A stretch of 64,000 nt of DNA from Phycisphaerales bacterium UBA5793. GTDB taxonomy: Bacteria > Planctomycetota > Phycisphaerae > Phycisphaerales > UBA5793. The notes below the pieces were generated by a model. The model saw only the letters and a list, made by a program, of their open reading frames with translations, was not told where the DNA came from and made no database searches. Both the position numbers and the translations under genes were made by a program. Location: positions 62,001 through 126,000 of the forward strand of contig DIDT01000052.1 in the NCBI GenBank assembly GCA_002418285.1, read 5' to 3'. Positions 18,413 through 26,902 of this stretch are shown here, piece by piece (the stretch's first letter is position 1; each line of letters begins with the position of its first letter).

Positions 18413-19825
18413 CGCCACCTGGCCGTTGCCACCGCCTGTCGAGAGTGTTGCGACGAGTTGAAGACCATTCAATCCAAGTCCCAGTCGCGTGCCCACGCAT
18501 GCACCGCCGGGTACAAGTACAGCGCCGGTGCTGCGCGCATACACCACTCCCATCTGACGATGCGCGGACGCATTCGCCCATTGCAGCACAATCCTCCCGG
18601 GACAATCCCCAACGACGATCACGCGAAACGCGCCGCCACTTGCCTGGAACTCATAGGCACCGATATCCACGATGGGAGGCGAGCCGCGGCCGGTATCCGG
18701 AGTGGACGGATCATCAATGAACCTACGCGCGCCATCCAGATCCGTCTCGATCCCCGGCGGAACTGCGTCGCTGTCACCGGCATCGATGGCAGGTGACCCG
18801 GTATCGAGCCGGAAGTTGTCATAGACCGGATCAACAAACCGCGGATCATCGCCGCGATTGCCCTCCCCCGCCCATCCGCCGGTGATCAGACTGTATCGAA
18901 CCACGGGATTGCCGCCGGCGACGTAGATCTCATCGACGGCGTTGTTCCATGCAATCGTGTTCTCGATGGTCGTGTCTCCGTCGATGTATGCGCCGCTGCC
19001 GGAGGTTGCTGCACTGTTTTCGGAAAGCGTGGAATTGATGATGTGGGTCGTGCTGAGTACCGAAGAGACGCCGCCGCCGATGTACGTAGCCGTGTTGCGA
19101 AAGAACTGGCTGTTGACGATCAACCCACTCGCGCGAGTGATCAGGACGCCGGAGCCGTTACCGGAGAATCCAATCGCCTGATTGTGGTGGAAAGTGCAAT
19201 CCAGAACGGTCACGTCGGCGCCGTTGGCAGAAGCCAGCCCGCCGCCACCGAAGAGATCCGTTCGATTGCCGAAAAACTCGCATCGCTCGAATTCGGCGGT
19301 CGACGCATCCACGTACGCTCCGGCGCCCATCCCTGCAAGGTTATTGCTGAGCACGCAATCGACCACACGCGGAGCGGCGCCCGTTTCGGCAAGCACTCCG
19401 CCACCGAACAGACCATTCCAGTTGTCGTTGATGATGCATTCTCGAACGGTCGGACTGGCCCCACTGCACTGGATGGCGGAATGGTCGGCGCCGCGCAATG
19501 TGAAGCCTTCAAGAATCGAATCACGCTGCTCGCGAGAGTTGAAAAGGAACGCCGAACCGTTGCGCTGGGCATCGATCGTGCAGGCTTCCGAGCCGTTTTC
19601 GGATCGCACGGTGATGCGCTTGCCGCGGAAGGTGATGTTCAGATTGCCGCGACCCGTCCAGATGCCGTCAGCAACGACGACGGTCTGCCCGTCGGTCGCC
19701 GCGTCGATGCCCGCTTGAATGTTGGGCTGGTCCTGAGGTACGCGAATGTCCCCCGCTCGCACGGAGTCTCCAACAGCCAGGCTGAGTATCACAACCAGAT
19801 TGACTGGGCCAATGCACGTATTCAT
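18317..19825 (-). CDS. secreted right-handed parallel beta-helix protein
   Basis: A 502-residue exported protein. A signal peptide ends near VRA|GDIRVP. VPQDQPNIQAGIDAATDG is the usual opening of pectate-lyase-like beta-helix proteins, and repeated Gly/Asn-rich coils (NDNWNGLFGGGVL, NNLAGMGAGAYV and similar) run through residues 90-330. A Pro-rich segment with DLDGARRF and VDIGAYEFQ follows. The last 90 residues form a C-terminal domain related to that of the two seven-repeat proteins (VYARSTG, LGLNGLQLV, closing TSNVVRLP). Polysaccharide binding or cleavage at the surface is possible, but no catalytic site is evident. The start at ATG 19825 has GAGGAGGG upstream. The first 28 codons of the longer frame precede that site. 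Confidence 0.8.
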   Translation of the reverse strand: MNTCIGPVNLVVILSLAVGDSVRAGDIRVPQDQPNIQAGIDAATDGQTVVVADGIWTGRGNLNITFRGKRITVRSENGSEACTIDAQRNGSAFLFNSREQRDSILEGFTLRGADHSAIQCSGASPTVRECIINDNWNGLFGGGVLAETGAAPRVVDCVLSNNLAGMGAGAYVDASTAEFERCEFFGNRTDLFGGGGLASANGADVTVLDCTFHHNQAIGFSGNGSGVLITRASGLIVNSQFFRNTATYIGGGVSSVLSTTHIINSTLSENSAATSGSGAYIDGDTTIENTIAWNNAVDEIYVAGGNPVVRYSLITGGWAGEGNRGDDPRFVDPVYDNFRLDTGSPAIDAGDSDAVPPGIETDLDGARRFIDDPSTPDTGRGSPPIVDIGAYEFQASGGAFRVIVVGDCPGRIVLQWANASAHRQMGVVYARSTGAVLVPGGACVGTRLGLGLNGLQLVATLSTGGGNGQVASTVGTGACGGYIQLVVADGRPCATSNVVRLP

Positions 19826-19940
19826 CGCTCGCCCTCCTCTGCCCGGCCGACATCGTTGAGGCAGGCCGGCCGACTCCCAGATCGTAACGAATTGCCTCTG
19901 CTGCGCCAAGGGGAAAACAGCGTCGAAACGAGAATCCGTT

Positions 19941-19977
19941 CAAACAACAAGGCCGCGGATCGACTCGATCCGCGGCC
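19941..19977 (-). terminator. intrinsic terminator of the B12-binding-domain gene
   Basis: A 13-base-pair perfect inverted repeat (19951-19963 with 19965-19977) followed on the minus strand by TTGTTGTTTG. It lies 26 bases beyond the stop of the 20004-20705 gene. Confidence 0.75.
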
Positions 19978-20003
19978 CTGCAGGGTCATTTCGTGCTGAT
20001 GCG

Positions 20004-20705
20004 TCAAGCGACTTTGGAACGGCGCTTGCGCCCCACCGTGCGCTGATCGCTCCGGGCGCGCTTCGTGTTCTGTTCAAGCAGCAGGTCGACGACCTGGCCA
20101 AGTTCCGGAATGTAGAGATCGGCGCCGATTTCCTCCGCCAGTCCCTCCGCTCGGCCGTACACGCCGCCGCCGACGACGATCTGCATCTCAGGGCACACGT
20201 TGACTTCGTGCAGTTCGTCAATGATGCGACGAATCTCGGGAAGATCCTTGGCGGCAGAGCTGAACAGCAGGAGAATATCAGGGCGATCCTCACCGACGCG
20301 CGCCATGATTTCATCAAACGGTACTCCGCCGCCGGCAAAGGCAACTTCGAAACCACCAGCTTCGATGAGGTCGACGGCCATTGATGCGGCCAGTTCATCT
20401 TGCTCCGTGCCGCCGCACGCAATCAGAATTCGCTTGCCATTGGAGGGCGAAACCGTGAGGCGCGTCTGCGCCTGATCGGCCAGTGATCGCATCAATCGAG
20501 TGGCAAAGTGGTGCGCGAGGCAGGAAAGCTGATCGGCGCGAAACAACTTCTGCACAAGATGAAGCGTGGGCCAGAAGATCTCGGAAAGGAGCTCCTCAGC
20601 CGGAACACCCATCTCGATAGTCTCGTCCACGATTCCTCGCGCACCGCCTCGATCGCCGGAGATCAAGGTCTGAAAGAGCCGCTCGATCAACACTTCCTTG
20701 TTCAC
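20004..20705 (-). CDS. B12-binding-fold protein lacking the cobalamin-ligating His
   Basis: A 233-residue soluble protein with a helical cap (B12-binding_2 type, residues about 1-90; LCLAHHFATRLM-like helix with HH) and a Rossmann-like B12-binding fold (about 100-215; ILIACGG, AGGFEVAFAGGGVPFDEI, VVGGGVYGRAEGL). The cobalamin motif DxHxxG is replaced by ExDxxA, so the lower axial His is missing. It may bind cobalamin base-on, another tetrapyrrole as in heme-binding SCHIC sensors, or nothing. A basic tail ends the protein. The start at GTG 20705 is chosen for AGAGGAGA 7 bases upstream, and the residues before it lack cap-domain pattern. It is monocistronic. A signalling or corrinoid-protein role is inference. 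Confidence 0.7.
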   Translation of the reverse strand: MNKEVLIERLFQTLISGDRGGARGIVDETIEMGVPAEELLSEIFWPTLHLVQKLFRADQLSCLAHHFATRLMRSLADQAQTRLTVSPSNGKRILIACGGTEQDELAASMAVDLIEAGGFEVAFAGGGVPFDEIMARVGEDRPDILLLFSSAAKDLPEIRRIIDELHEVNVCPEMQIVVGGGVYGRAEGLAEEIGADLYIPELGQVVDLLLEQNTKRARSDQRTVGRKRRSKVA

Positions 20706-20890
20706 TGATAAATCTCCTCTTGACGAGTCGTCTGCCGTTGAATGAGCGGGCCCACCCGTTGTTGGCAGCGTCAGTCTCCTTCGGCCGACGCCACTCCCGC
20801 TCGGAAACTGGTTCATCGACGCAACTACAACTCGCCCTCGACAGGCGGTTCAACTGTCCGGTAACACATGTAATGGGATGGGACGCAGGT

Positions 20891-21679
20891 CTACGCGGAG
20901 ACCGGAGGGACTAGACCCAGGTACACCACGCAGATGCCCAGCGTCATGGGATGGGGCCGCACGGACTCAAAACCAGCGGTCTGCATCATTTCGATCATCC
21001 GATCGCGGGTCACAAAGGTCGAGACCGAGCGGGGCAGGTACTTATAGGCCCCACTGCGATCGCCGCTGATCCACGTGGCGGTGCGCGGCATGATTGAGTG
21101 GAAGTAAAAGTTGTAGAGACCCCGCATCACCGGATTCCGCGGCGTGCTGAACTCAAGGATGACCAGTCGGCCGCCGGGGCGCAGGATTCGCTTGAATTCG
21201 TGAATCGCTTTCTGCGGGTCCGAGACGTTGCGAATGCCAAAGGCGATCGAGACGATGTCGCAGCAGCCGTCCGGCAGGTCGAGGTTCATCGCGTCGCCGA
21301 CGCGAAACTCAGGGGTAACCAGAGTCTCAAGCTTGGAGGACTTCTCCTGCGCCAGTTTGATCATGCGCGGCACGAAGTCGATGCCGATGACACTGGCGGG
21401 CTTGGCGCGGGCAAAAGCCAACGAGAGATCACCCGTGCCACAAGCAACATCGACGACGGCGTCTTGACCGGGCGTCACGCGGGCGAGTCGAACTGCGCGC
21501 TTTCGCCATGACTGATCGCGCCACAGCGAGTGCAGCCGGTTGTTCAGATCGTAACTCTCGGCGATGGCATCAAACATGGCATTGACGCGCTGGGCCTTGT
21601 CGGCCTCGGAATGCGGATCCGCCAGATGCGTCTCATCCCACGCGACGGAGTCAGAGGTTGGTTCGACGGTTGTACGCAC
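20891..21679 (-). CDS. ubiE: demethylmenaquinone methyltransferase (UbiE/MenG)
   Basis: A 262-residue SAM-dependent C-methyltransferase for the last step of menaquinone synthesis, at the inner face of the membrane. Family motifs: VNAMFDAIAESYDLNNRL, VVDVACGTGDLS, DFVPRMI, FGIRNVSD, LRPGGRLVILEFSTP and YKYLPRSV. It starts at GTG with TATGAT 8 bases upstream and no Shine-Dalgarno. It is monocistronic and divergent from the M48 lipoprotein gene. Whether it methylates demethylmenaquinone only or also a ubiquinone precursor cannot be read from sequence. Confidence 0.93.
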   Translation of the reverse strand: MRTTVEPTSDSVAWDETHLADPHSEADKAQRVNAMFDAIAESYDLNNRLHSLWRDQSWRKRAVRLARVTPGQDAVVDVACGTGDLSLAFARAKPASVIGIDFVPRMIKLAQEKSSKLETLVTPEFRVGDAMNLDLPDGCCDIVSIAFGIRNVSDPQKAIHEFKRILRPGGRLVILEFSTPRNPVMRGLYNFYFHSIMPRTATWISGDRSGAYKYLPRSVSTFVTRDRMIEMMQTAGFESVRPHPMTLGICVVYLGLVPPVSA

Positions 21680-21687
21680 TGGAGAGG

Positions 21688-21693
21688 ATCATA
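21688..21693 (-). promoter_or_regulatory. leaderless -10-like element of ubiE
   Basis: TATGAT on the minus strand, 8 bases before GTG 21679. Confidence 0.4.
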
Positions 21694-21736
21694 GTGGGCC
21701 CCGGCTGGTCGCGCTCCGGAAGGCCGGCAAGGGGCT

Positions 21737-21742
21737 TAGAAT
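21737..21742 (+). promoter_or_regulatory. -10-like element of the M48 lipoprotein gene
   Basis: TAGAAT about 31 bases before ATG 21774. The short leader carries GGGAGG. Confidence 0.35.
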
Positions 21743-21773
21743 TGGTTCGGCATACAAACAGGGAGGACTCGCA

Positions 21774-22742
21774 ATGAGAATCTCAGTACTTCTGGCGACC
21801 GTGGCGTTGATCGGAGCGCTCAGTCTCACCGGTTGCCGCACCAACGTGGCCACGGGGCGATCTCAACTCATCGTCCTCTCGCACGAGCAGGAGATTGCGC
21901 TTGGCGAGGAGGCGATGCCCGAACTCGTCAAGGAGTACGGCGGAACCGTGTCCGATTCGGTCCTGCGCGAGTATGTATCAGGCATCGGCAAGGAACTCGC
22001 GACGCACACTGAAGGTGACAATCCGAACAATCCCTGGGAGTTCACGCTGCTCGACAGCGATGTGATCAACGCCTTCGCCCTGCCGGGCGGCAAGGTGTTC
22101 ATGTCGCGCGGCCTGATGACACGCATGACCAATGAGGCCCAGTTGGCGGGCGTACTTGGGCATGAGATCGGTCACGTGACGGCCCAGCATGTCAATGAGC
22201 GCATGAGTCAGGCCATTGGTCTGCAGATCGGCGTCACCGCTGCCGCAATCGGCACCCGCAACAACAAGAGTGATCTGTCGAAGTACATCCCGGCGATCGT
22301 GGGCGTGGGCGGCCAGGGTTTCCTGCTCAAGTTCAGTCGCGATCAGGAGAGTGAGGCGGACAGCCTCGGCATGCGCTACATGACTCGGTCCGGTTACAAC
22401 CCGCGGGCTCAACTGCAGGTCATGGAGATTCTGCAGGAAGCCGTGAACGAATCGGGCGGGGCTTCAGCGCCCGAGTTTCTGAGCACGCACCCATATCCTG
22501 AAACGCGCATAGCTCGTATCAAAGAGGCACTGCGCACAATCTACCCGAAAGCCGACACGAACCCGAATCTCTCGTTTGAGGAAGCGCGATTCCAACGAAT
22601 CGCCAGGCCTCGCCTGGATGCGATTGAGGCCAACAAGCCGCGTGCATCACTGGAACCAAGTAGTGATGACGTGAGGATGGGAGTGCTTCTGGCGCATCCG
22701 GAACTGTGGTGCGCTCACTGCCGAGAGGCAGCGCAGGAGTAA
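21774..22742 (+). CDS. M48-family zinc metalloprotease lipoprotein
   Basis: A 322-residue periplasmic lipoprotein of the BepA/Oma1-like M48 group, probably in envelope protein quality control. The N-terminus is a lipoprotein signal with lipobox LTGC (Cys 20). The next segment, LSHEQEIALGEEAMPEL, is typical of the family. The catalytic motif is LGHEIGHVTAQH (HExxH) and the third zinc ligand is in ESEADSLG. There is no TPR domain, in contrast to BepA. The start at ATG 21774 is fixed by GGGAGG 8 bases upstream and by the signal sequence. The longer open frame upstream overlaps ubiE and is not coding. Confidence 0.93.
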   Translation: MRISVLLATVALIGALSLTGCRTNVATGRSQLIVLSHEQEIALGEEAMPELVKEYGGTVSDSVLREYVSGIGKELATHTEGDNPNNPWEFTLLDSDVINAFALPGGKVFMSRGLMTRMTNEAQLAGVLGHEIGHVTAQHVNERMSQAIGLQIGVTAAAIGTRNNKSDLSKYIPAIVGVGGQGFLLKFSRDQESEADSLGMRYMTRSGYNPRAQLQVMEILQEAVNESGGASAPEFLSTHPYPETRIARIKEALRTIYPKADTNPNLSFEEARFQRIARPRLDAIEANKPRASLEPSSDDVRMGVLLAHPELWCAHCREAAQE

Positions 22743-22753
22743 ATGGATGACGA

Positions 22754-23767
22754 CTAGGCCGGCAATGAGCGCTCCATAAAGCGCATCCAGTTGTCGAAGC
22801 GGAAACCGGCGAGCAGATCGTCGCTCCAGCCGCGCCGGCTCAGGCCTTCGGTCAGACGCGGCAGATCGCTCGGGCTGTTGATGCCACGCGGCAACCGGTC
22901 AGCCCCAAATCCGCCATCCATGTCGCTCCCTAGCACGACGACATCGGCCCGGCCGGCAACTTCGGCGATGCGCTCAACGTGAGCCACGGCTTCATCGATC
23001 GACGCGCGGCGGGTGTCGCCATCATCCACCAGGAACAGACTGAAGAGGTTCAGGCCGATCACGCCACCCCGATCGGCGATGGCGCGGATGAGGTCGTCCG
23101 TGAGATTGCGCTCGCTGTGGCCGACACAGACCGCCCGACTGTTGGAGTGGCTCGCGAGCACCGGGCCCGTGGCGGTATCGAGCAACTGCCACGCGGCCTC
23201 GTCGGCAAGGTGCGACAGGTCGTGGATAACGCCAAGGTGATCGAACTCGGAAACCAGCGTACGACCCAGGCTGCTCAGCGGGCCCGGGGCGGCGTTGCCG
23301 CCGGCATAGCGCGTGCCCCGCGCCCAGCTCAGCCCCACGACGCGCACCCCCTGTTCGAACCACCACGCGGCCTCGTCGGGCCTGCGGATCGGATCGGCTC
23401 CTTCCATCAGGAGAATCGCAGCAGGGCGTGCCGGGCTCGCCGTCCTGAGATCTCCTCGTCTGCGGACAACTCGAAAATCACCGGATGCCACAAGCGATTC
23501 GTATACCGCAAGTTGCGCTCTGCCTGACGCGTGAGGTGGCTCCGGGTCTGCCGCATCCGCATAGCCGCACGGGCCCTCCGTTCCCAGCCCGGTGAAAATC
23601 GTGGCGAGCACATGAGTGACCCGGCCATCGCGGAGGCTGGGGAGGGTGATGGTCGCAGGCTGAGGTGGTCCGGCGGCGTCGGAGAGAGGCTGGCGCAAGT
23701 CTCGACCTTCGAGGGCACAGCAAGCCAGATCGAGATGACCGTCGAACCACGGTTGGGAATCGGTCAT
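22754..23767 (-). CDS. membrane-dipeptidase-like metallopeptidase (M19)
   Basis: A 337-residue renal-dipeptidase-family zinc enzyme, expected to hydrolyse dipeptides, possibly with D-residues. Metal and substrate motifs: DGHLDL near the N-terminus, LSWARGTRYAGG, HDLSHL, ASHSNSRAV, GVIGLNLFS and GSDMDGGFG, with the closing FDNWMRFM. In the first motif HLD stands where most members have HND, and the metal ligands are kept. No signal peptide, so it is probably cytoplasmic. The start at ATG 23767 is followed directly by family sequence, and the 15 upstream codons are unlikely. It is convergent with the M48 gene, 11 bases apart. Confidence 0.87.
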   Translation of the reverse strand: MTDSQPWFDGHLDLACCALEGRDLRQPLSDAAGPPQPATITLPSLRDGRVTHVLATIFTGLGTEGPCGYADAADPEPPHASGRAQLAVYESLVASGDFRVVRRRGDLRTASPARPAAILLMEGADPIRRPDEAAWWFEQGVRVVGLSWARGTRYAGGNAAPGPLSSLGRTLVSEFDHLGVIHDLSHLADEAAWQLLDTATGPVLASHSNSRAVCVGHSERNLTDDLIRAIADRGGVIGLNLFSLFLVDDGDTRRASIDEAVAHVERIAEVAGRADVVVLGSDMDGGFGADRLPRGINSPSDLPRLTEGLSRRGWSDDLLAGFRFDNWMRFMERSLPA

Positions 23768-24296
23768 GGTTGGCCCTCTGGGAAGCCCGAAAGGAGAGGG
23801 GAGGGCAGACAATCTGCTGACAACGATAGAACGTTCTCCGAACAGAAGTTGCCGATTTCAGGAGTCTCGCCTAGATTTAGATCAGAGCCGTGGCGAGTGA
23901 TCGGAAGGACGCGCGGCTCCGCAACCAGGCACATCGTCTGGTGGTCAGTTTACTGTGTGTTGGCCAGTCAGTCCGTTTCCCACCTTCGACTCCTGGTCGT
24001 GGGCAGCGGCGGCAGCCTGAAGAATCCTGTTGCAGCGGGTCCCTGAGTTCAACGATTGATGCTGAGTGAGACCCTTTTTCGAGACCCGATGAGATTCGAC
24101 GAGATGGCTTTGAGCGAGGATCAGCGAGATAGATGAGATGAGCACCGCCGATCAAGGCTAAATCAATACTCGTCAGACTGCACAGGTCGTGCTTCCAGCG
24201 GCCGAAGACCAGCCCCACCGATGACCACCCGGCGCCTCTCCGGACAGCTTTCATGCGCCCCATGCGGACTTGAAAGACCGGCTGAAAGGACTCACG
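23768..24296. other. intergenic region with terminator-like hairpin, no supported gene
   Basis: 529 bases between the dipeptidase start and the RNase Y start. Frames on both strands here have no protein-like pattern. It holds a perfect AGAACGTTCT palindrome near 23826-23835 in the dipeptidase upstream region, several short hairpins (for example CTCGCC/GGCGAG near 23865-23897) and the terminator-like structure at 24037-24079. A small RNA ending there is possible. Confidence 0.45.
24037..24079 (+). terminator. terminator-like hairpin in the dipeptidase/rny gap
   Basis: GGGTC/GACCC closing stem with an inner TCAAcgaTTGA hairpin, followed by five T on the plus strand. No plus-strand gene lies just upstream, so if it is used it would end an untranslated RNA. 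Confidence 0.4.
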
Positions 24297-25886
24297 GTGG
24301 GATTTACTGCACTGACAGTGGCTGAGATCACGACGGCGACGGTCGTCAGCGCGGTCGTAGCTCTTCTACTCGGAGCGGCAATCGGCGCGTTCGGAATCCA
24401 GCTCCTCACGCGCAACACGGTGCGCGGCGCCCGAGATGAAGCCAAGCGAATCGCTGAGAACGCTCAACGCGAAGCGGAGACGGCTCGAGAGAAGATCATC
24501 CTCGAGGCTGAACGCAGGACGATCGAACTCCGTCAGCAGGCGGACGCAGAGGCAAACAAGGCCCGGGAGGAGCTGCGCGACCACGAACGTCGTCTGAGCA
24601 AACGTGAAGACATGCTGGACCGCAAGCTCGAGACATTGGATGTCAAGGAGCGACATCTGGACGACCGGGCCAAGGTGGTTTCCCAGCAGGAGCAAGCCGC
24701 CACTAACGCCCGCGACCGAGCCGAAAAAGTCCTTGAGGAACAAAAGAATACCCTGGCGCAGCTTGCCGGCCTGACTCGGGATCAAGCCAAGGACATGCTC
24801 CTGCAGCGGGTTGAGGATGACTGTCGCCAGGAAGTAAACCAGATCGCCATGAAGCGATATGCCGAGATCGAGGAAAACGCGAGGACCCGCGGGCAGGAGA
24901 TTCTTCTCCAGGCGGTCCAGCGGTATGCGGGTGAGTTCACCACGGAGTCGACGGTGCGAAGCGTGGCGATCCCCTCCGACGACATGAAGGGCCGCATCAT
25001 CGGTCGCGAAGGGCGCAACATTCGGGCAATCGAACGTGCCACGGGCGTCGATGTTCTGGTCGATGACACGCCGGGCGTGATCAGCGTATCCTGCTTCGAC
25101 AAGGTGCGACAGACCATCGCCGTCGAGTCCCTCCAGAAGCTTCTCGAGGACGGCCGCATCCACCCCACTCGCATTGATGAGATCGTCTCCACCGTTCAGA
25201 AAAACGTGGAGGAGCGGATCATCCGTTATGGCCGCGACGCAACGAACGAGGTGAAACTCGGTGGGCTGCATCCCAAGATTATCGAGGCGATGGGCAAACT
25301 GCACTTCCGCACTTCGTATGGTCAGAACATGCTCAAGCACTCGATCGAAGTGGCCTTCCTCAGCCAAATCATCGCGGATCAGCTTGGTCTCGACGGCGAA
25401 CTCGCCCGACGCTGCGGGTTTTTGCACGACATCGGCAAGGCCATGGACCACGAACAGCAAGGCACCCACCCGAAACTGGGCATGGACTTCTGCCGCAAGT
25501 ACAACGAACGCGAGGAAATCCTCAACGCGGTCGGAGGCCACCATGGCGATATCCCGGCGACCAGTCCCTATACCCCCATTGTCATGGCGGCGGACGCCGT
25601 CAGCGGCGCCCGACCCGGCGCGCGGCGCGACTCGATGGAGCAGTACATCCAGCGCCTCGAACAACTCGAGGGCATCGCCAAGGAGAATGAGGGTGTTGCC
25701 GAGGCCTACGCGATCCAGGCCGGCCGCGAAGTTCGGGTGATCGTCGACGCTCAGCGCGTCAGCGATGCCGACGCGTTCGGGATCGCCCGGAACATCGCCC
25801 ATCGCGTTTCGGCGGAAATGACCTTTCCTGGCGAGATCAAGGTCACGGTGCTTCGCGAAACCCGCGCGATCGAGTTTGCGACATAA
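24297..25886 (+). CDS. rny: ribonuclease Y
   Basis: A membrane-anchored endoribonuclease that starts mRNA turnover. It is about 529 residues: an N-terminal membrane helix (VVSAVVALLLGAAIGAFGI), a long charged coiled coil (to about residue 200), a KH domain with GRIIGREGRNIRAIE, then an HD domain with HSIEVAFLSQ and FLHDIGKAMDHE and a C-terminal Rny domain. Length and order match the family. The start is uncertain: GTG 24297 has AAAGGA 7 bases upstream, and an in-frame TTG at 24270 would add nine residues. DUF1294 and DinB genes follow on the same strand. Confidence 0.95.
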   Translation: MGFTALTVAEITTATVVSAVVALLLGAAIGAFGIQLLTRNTVRGARDEAKRIAENAQREAETAREKIILEAERRTIELRQQADAEANKAREELRDHERRLSKREDMLDRKLETLDVKERHLDDRAKVVSQQEQAATNARDRAEKVLEEQKNTLAQLAGLTRDQAKDMLLQRVEDDCRQEVNQIAMKRYAEIEENARTRGQEILLQAVQRYAGEFTTESTVRSVAIPSDDMKGRIIGREGRNIRAIERATGVDVLVDDTPGVISVSCFDKVRQTIAVESLQKLLEDGRIHPTRIDEIVSTVQKNVEERIIRYGRDATNEVKLGGLHPKIIEAMGKLHFRTSYGQNMLKHSIEVAFLSQIIADQLGLDGELARRCGFLHDIGKAMDHEQQGTHPKLGMDFCRKYNEREEILNAVGGHHGDIPATSPYTPIVMAADAVSGARPGARRDSMEQYIQRLEQLEGIAKENEGVAEAYAIQAGREVRVIVDAQRVSDADAFGIARNIAHRVSAEMTFPGEIKVTVLRETRAIEFAT

Positions 25887-25927
25887 ATCCCGCTGGGAGA
25901 CGCAGCACCTGTGAGAGAGGCTGGTTT

Positions 25928-26317
25928 ATGAACATCGTTGAGCGGAATCGCAAAGCCATGATCTGGGCGGCGGGACTCACGCTCGTCACGCTGGTCATCG
26001 CCATCGCGCTCTACTTCCTACTGTTCCGTGAGCATCCATACCTAGTGTGGTTTATCACGGTAACGGGGGTAACCGGCTCCGCGTTCTACTACGACAAGAG
26101 CGTGAGCAAACTCAACGACCCCGGCCGGCGCATTCCCGAATTGACGCTGCTGTGGATGTGCCTGATCGGCGGCAGCGTCGGCGGGATCATCGTCATGCTC
26201 GGCCGTCGGCACAAGACCATCGATCCCCAATTCCGCTTCATCCTGGGCATCATCGTCGGCATCCAGATCGGCATCGTGCTCTACGCGCTCTGGAGTTGGG
26301 CCACGGCGATCCGATAG
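25928..26317 (+). CDS. DUF1294-family membrane protein
   Basis: A 129-residue integral membrane protein with about four hydrophobic segments. The middle has the DUF1294 pattern: YYDKS, RRIPELTLLWMCLIGGSVGG and GRRHKTIDPQFRF. The function of the family is unknown. Some members are fused to cold-shock domains, but this one is not. It lies 41 bases after rny, with GAGAGG before the ATG. Confidence 0.82.
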   Translation: MNIVERNRKAMIWAAGLTLVTLVIAIALYFLLFREHPYLVWFITVTGVTGSAFYYDKSVSKLNDPGRRIPELTLLWMCLIGGSVGGIIVMLGRRHKTIDPQFRFILGIIVGIQIGIVLYALWSWATAIR

Positions 26318-26347
26318 TTGCAGCGCGGGCTCTGTCAGGAGGGAATC

Positions 26348-26896
26348 ATGCCTTCAACATCCGATCCTCGCATCGAACTCGCAGACCCGCAGGCGTACAT
26401 CAAGCGGCAGACGGGGCTCGTCGGCGATCGCGATCCGCTGGAAGTGCTGGGTTCGACGCCGAATGCCATCGGTCAACTCATCGCCGGTCACGACGCGGCG
26501 ATTCTGAGGCGCCGGCCGTTCGAAGGGAAGTGGACGCCGACTGAGATCATCGGTCACTTGATTGACGTGGAATGGACCTACGGCTTTCGCACCCGCATGA
26601 TCGCTGCGCACGATCAGCCGGCGCTGACGGGAATGGATCAGGACCTGTGGGTCTCCGCGCAGCGGTACAACGCGTGCGATGCACACGATCTGGCTGATGC
26701 CTTTGCCTCGATGCGAGGGGTCAACCTGGCTTTCTGGACAGGGATGACTGAGGCGGAACTGGACCGCTACGGGGTCCACAACGAGCGTGGCAATGAGTCA
26801 CTGCGACACATCCGCATGCTCATCGCTGGCCATGACCTGTGGCATCTCGATCAGTTGCGCCGGTATGTCGAGGCGGCGGCAGATCTGCGAGCTTGA
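26348..26896 (+). CDS. DinB-like metal-binding four-helix protein
   Basis: A 182-residue DinB_2-type protein. The three expected metal-ligand His are in EIIGHLIDVEW and in the C-terminal AGHDLWHLDQLRRY. Relatives include thiol-dependent S-transferases and many uncharacterised proteins, and the substrate is unknown here. The start at ATG 26348 has AGGAGGG 7 bases upstream. It ends 6 bases from the convergent 3D-domain gene. Confidence 0.82.
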   Translation: MPSTSDPRIELADPQAYIKRQTGLVGDRDPLEVLGSTPNAIGQLIAGHDAAILRRRPFEGKWTPTEIIGHLIDVEWTYGFRTRMIAAHDQPALTGMDQDLWVSAQRYNACDAHDLADAFASMRGVNLAFWTGMTEAELDRYGVHNERGNESLRHIRMLIAGHDLWHLDQLRRYVEAAADLRA

Positions 26897-26902
26897 CACG
26901 AA

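Noticed and set aside
23826..23835. AGAACGTTCT palindrome as a LexA (SOS) box
   Set aside because: Gram-positive-type boxes have a four-base spacer between the half-sites, no SOS gene is adjacent, and a 10-base palindrome is expected by chance in a window this size.
23877..24263. 128-codon minus-strand frame in the dipeptidase/rny gap
   Set aside because: Mixed Arg/Ser composition without hydrophobic periodicity, no ribosome binding site, and it crosses the hairpin region.
24366..25802. 478-codon minus-strand frame opposite rny
   Set aside because: Mirror of the RNase Y codons, no start signal and no recognisable domain.
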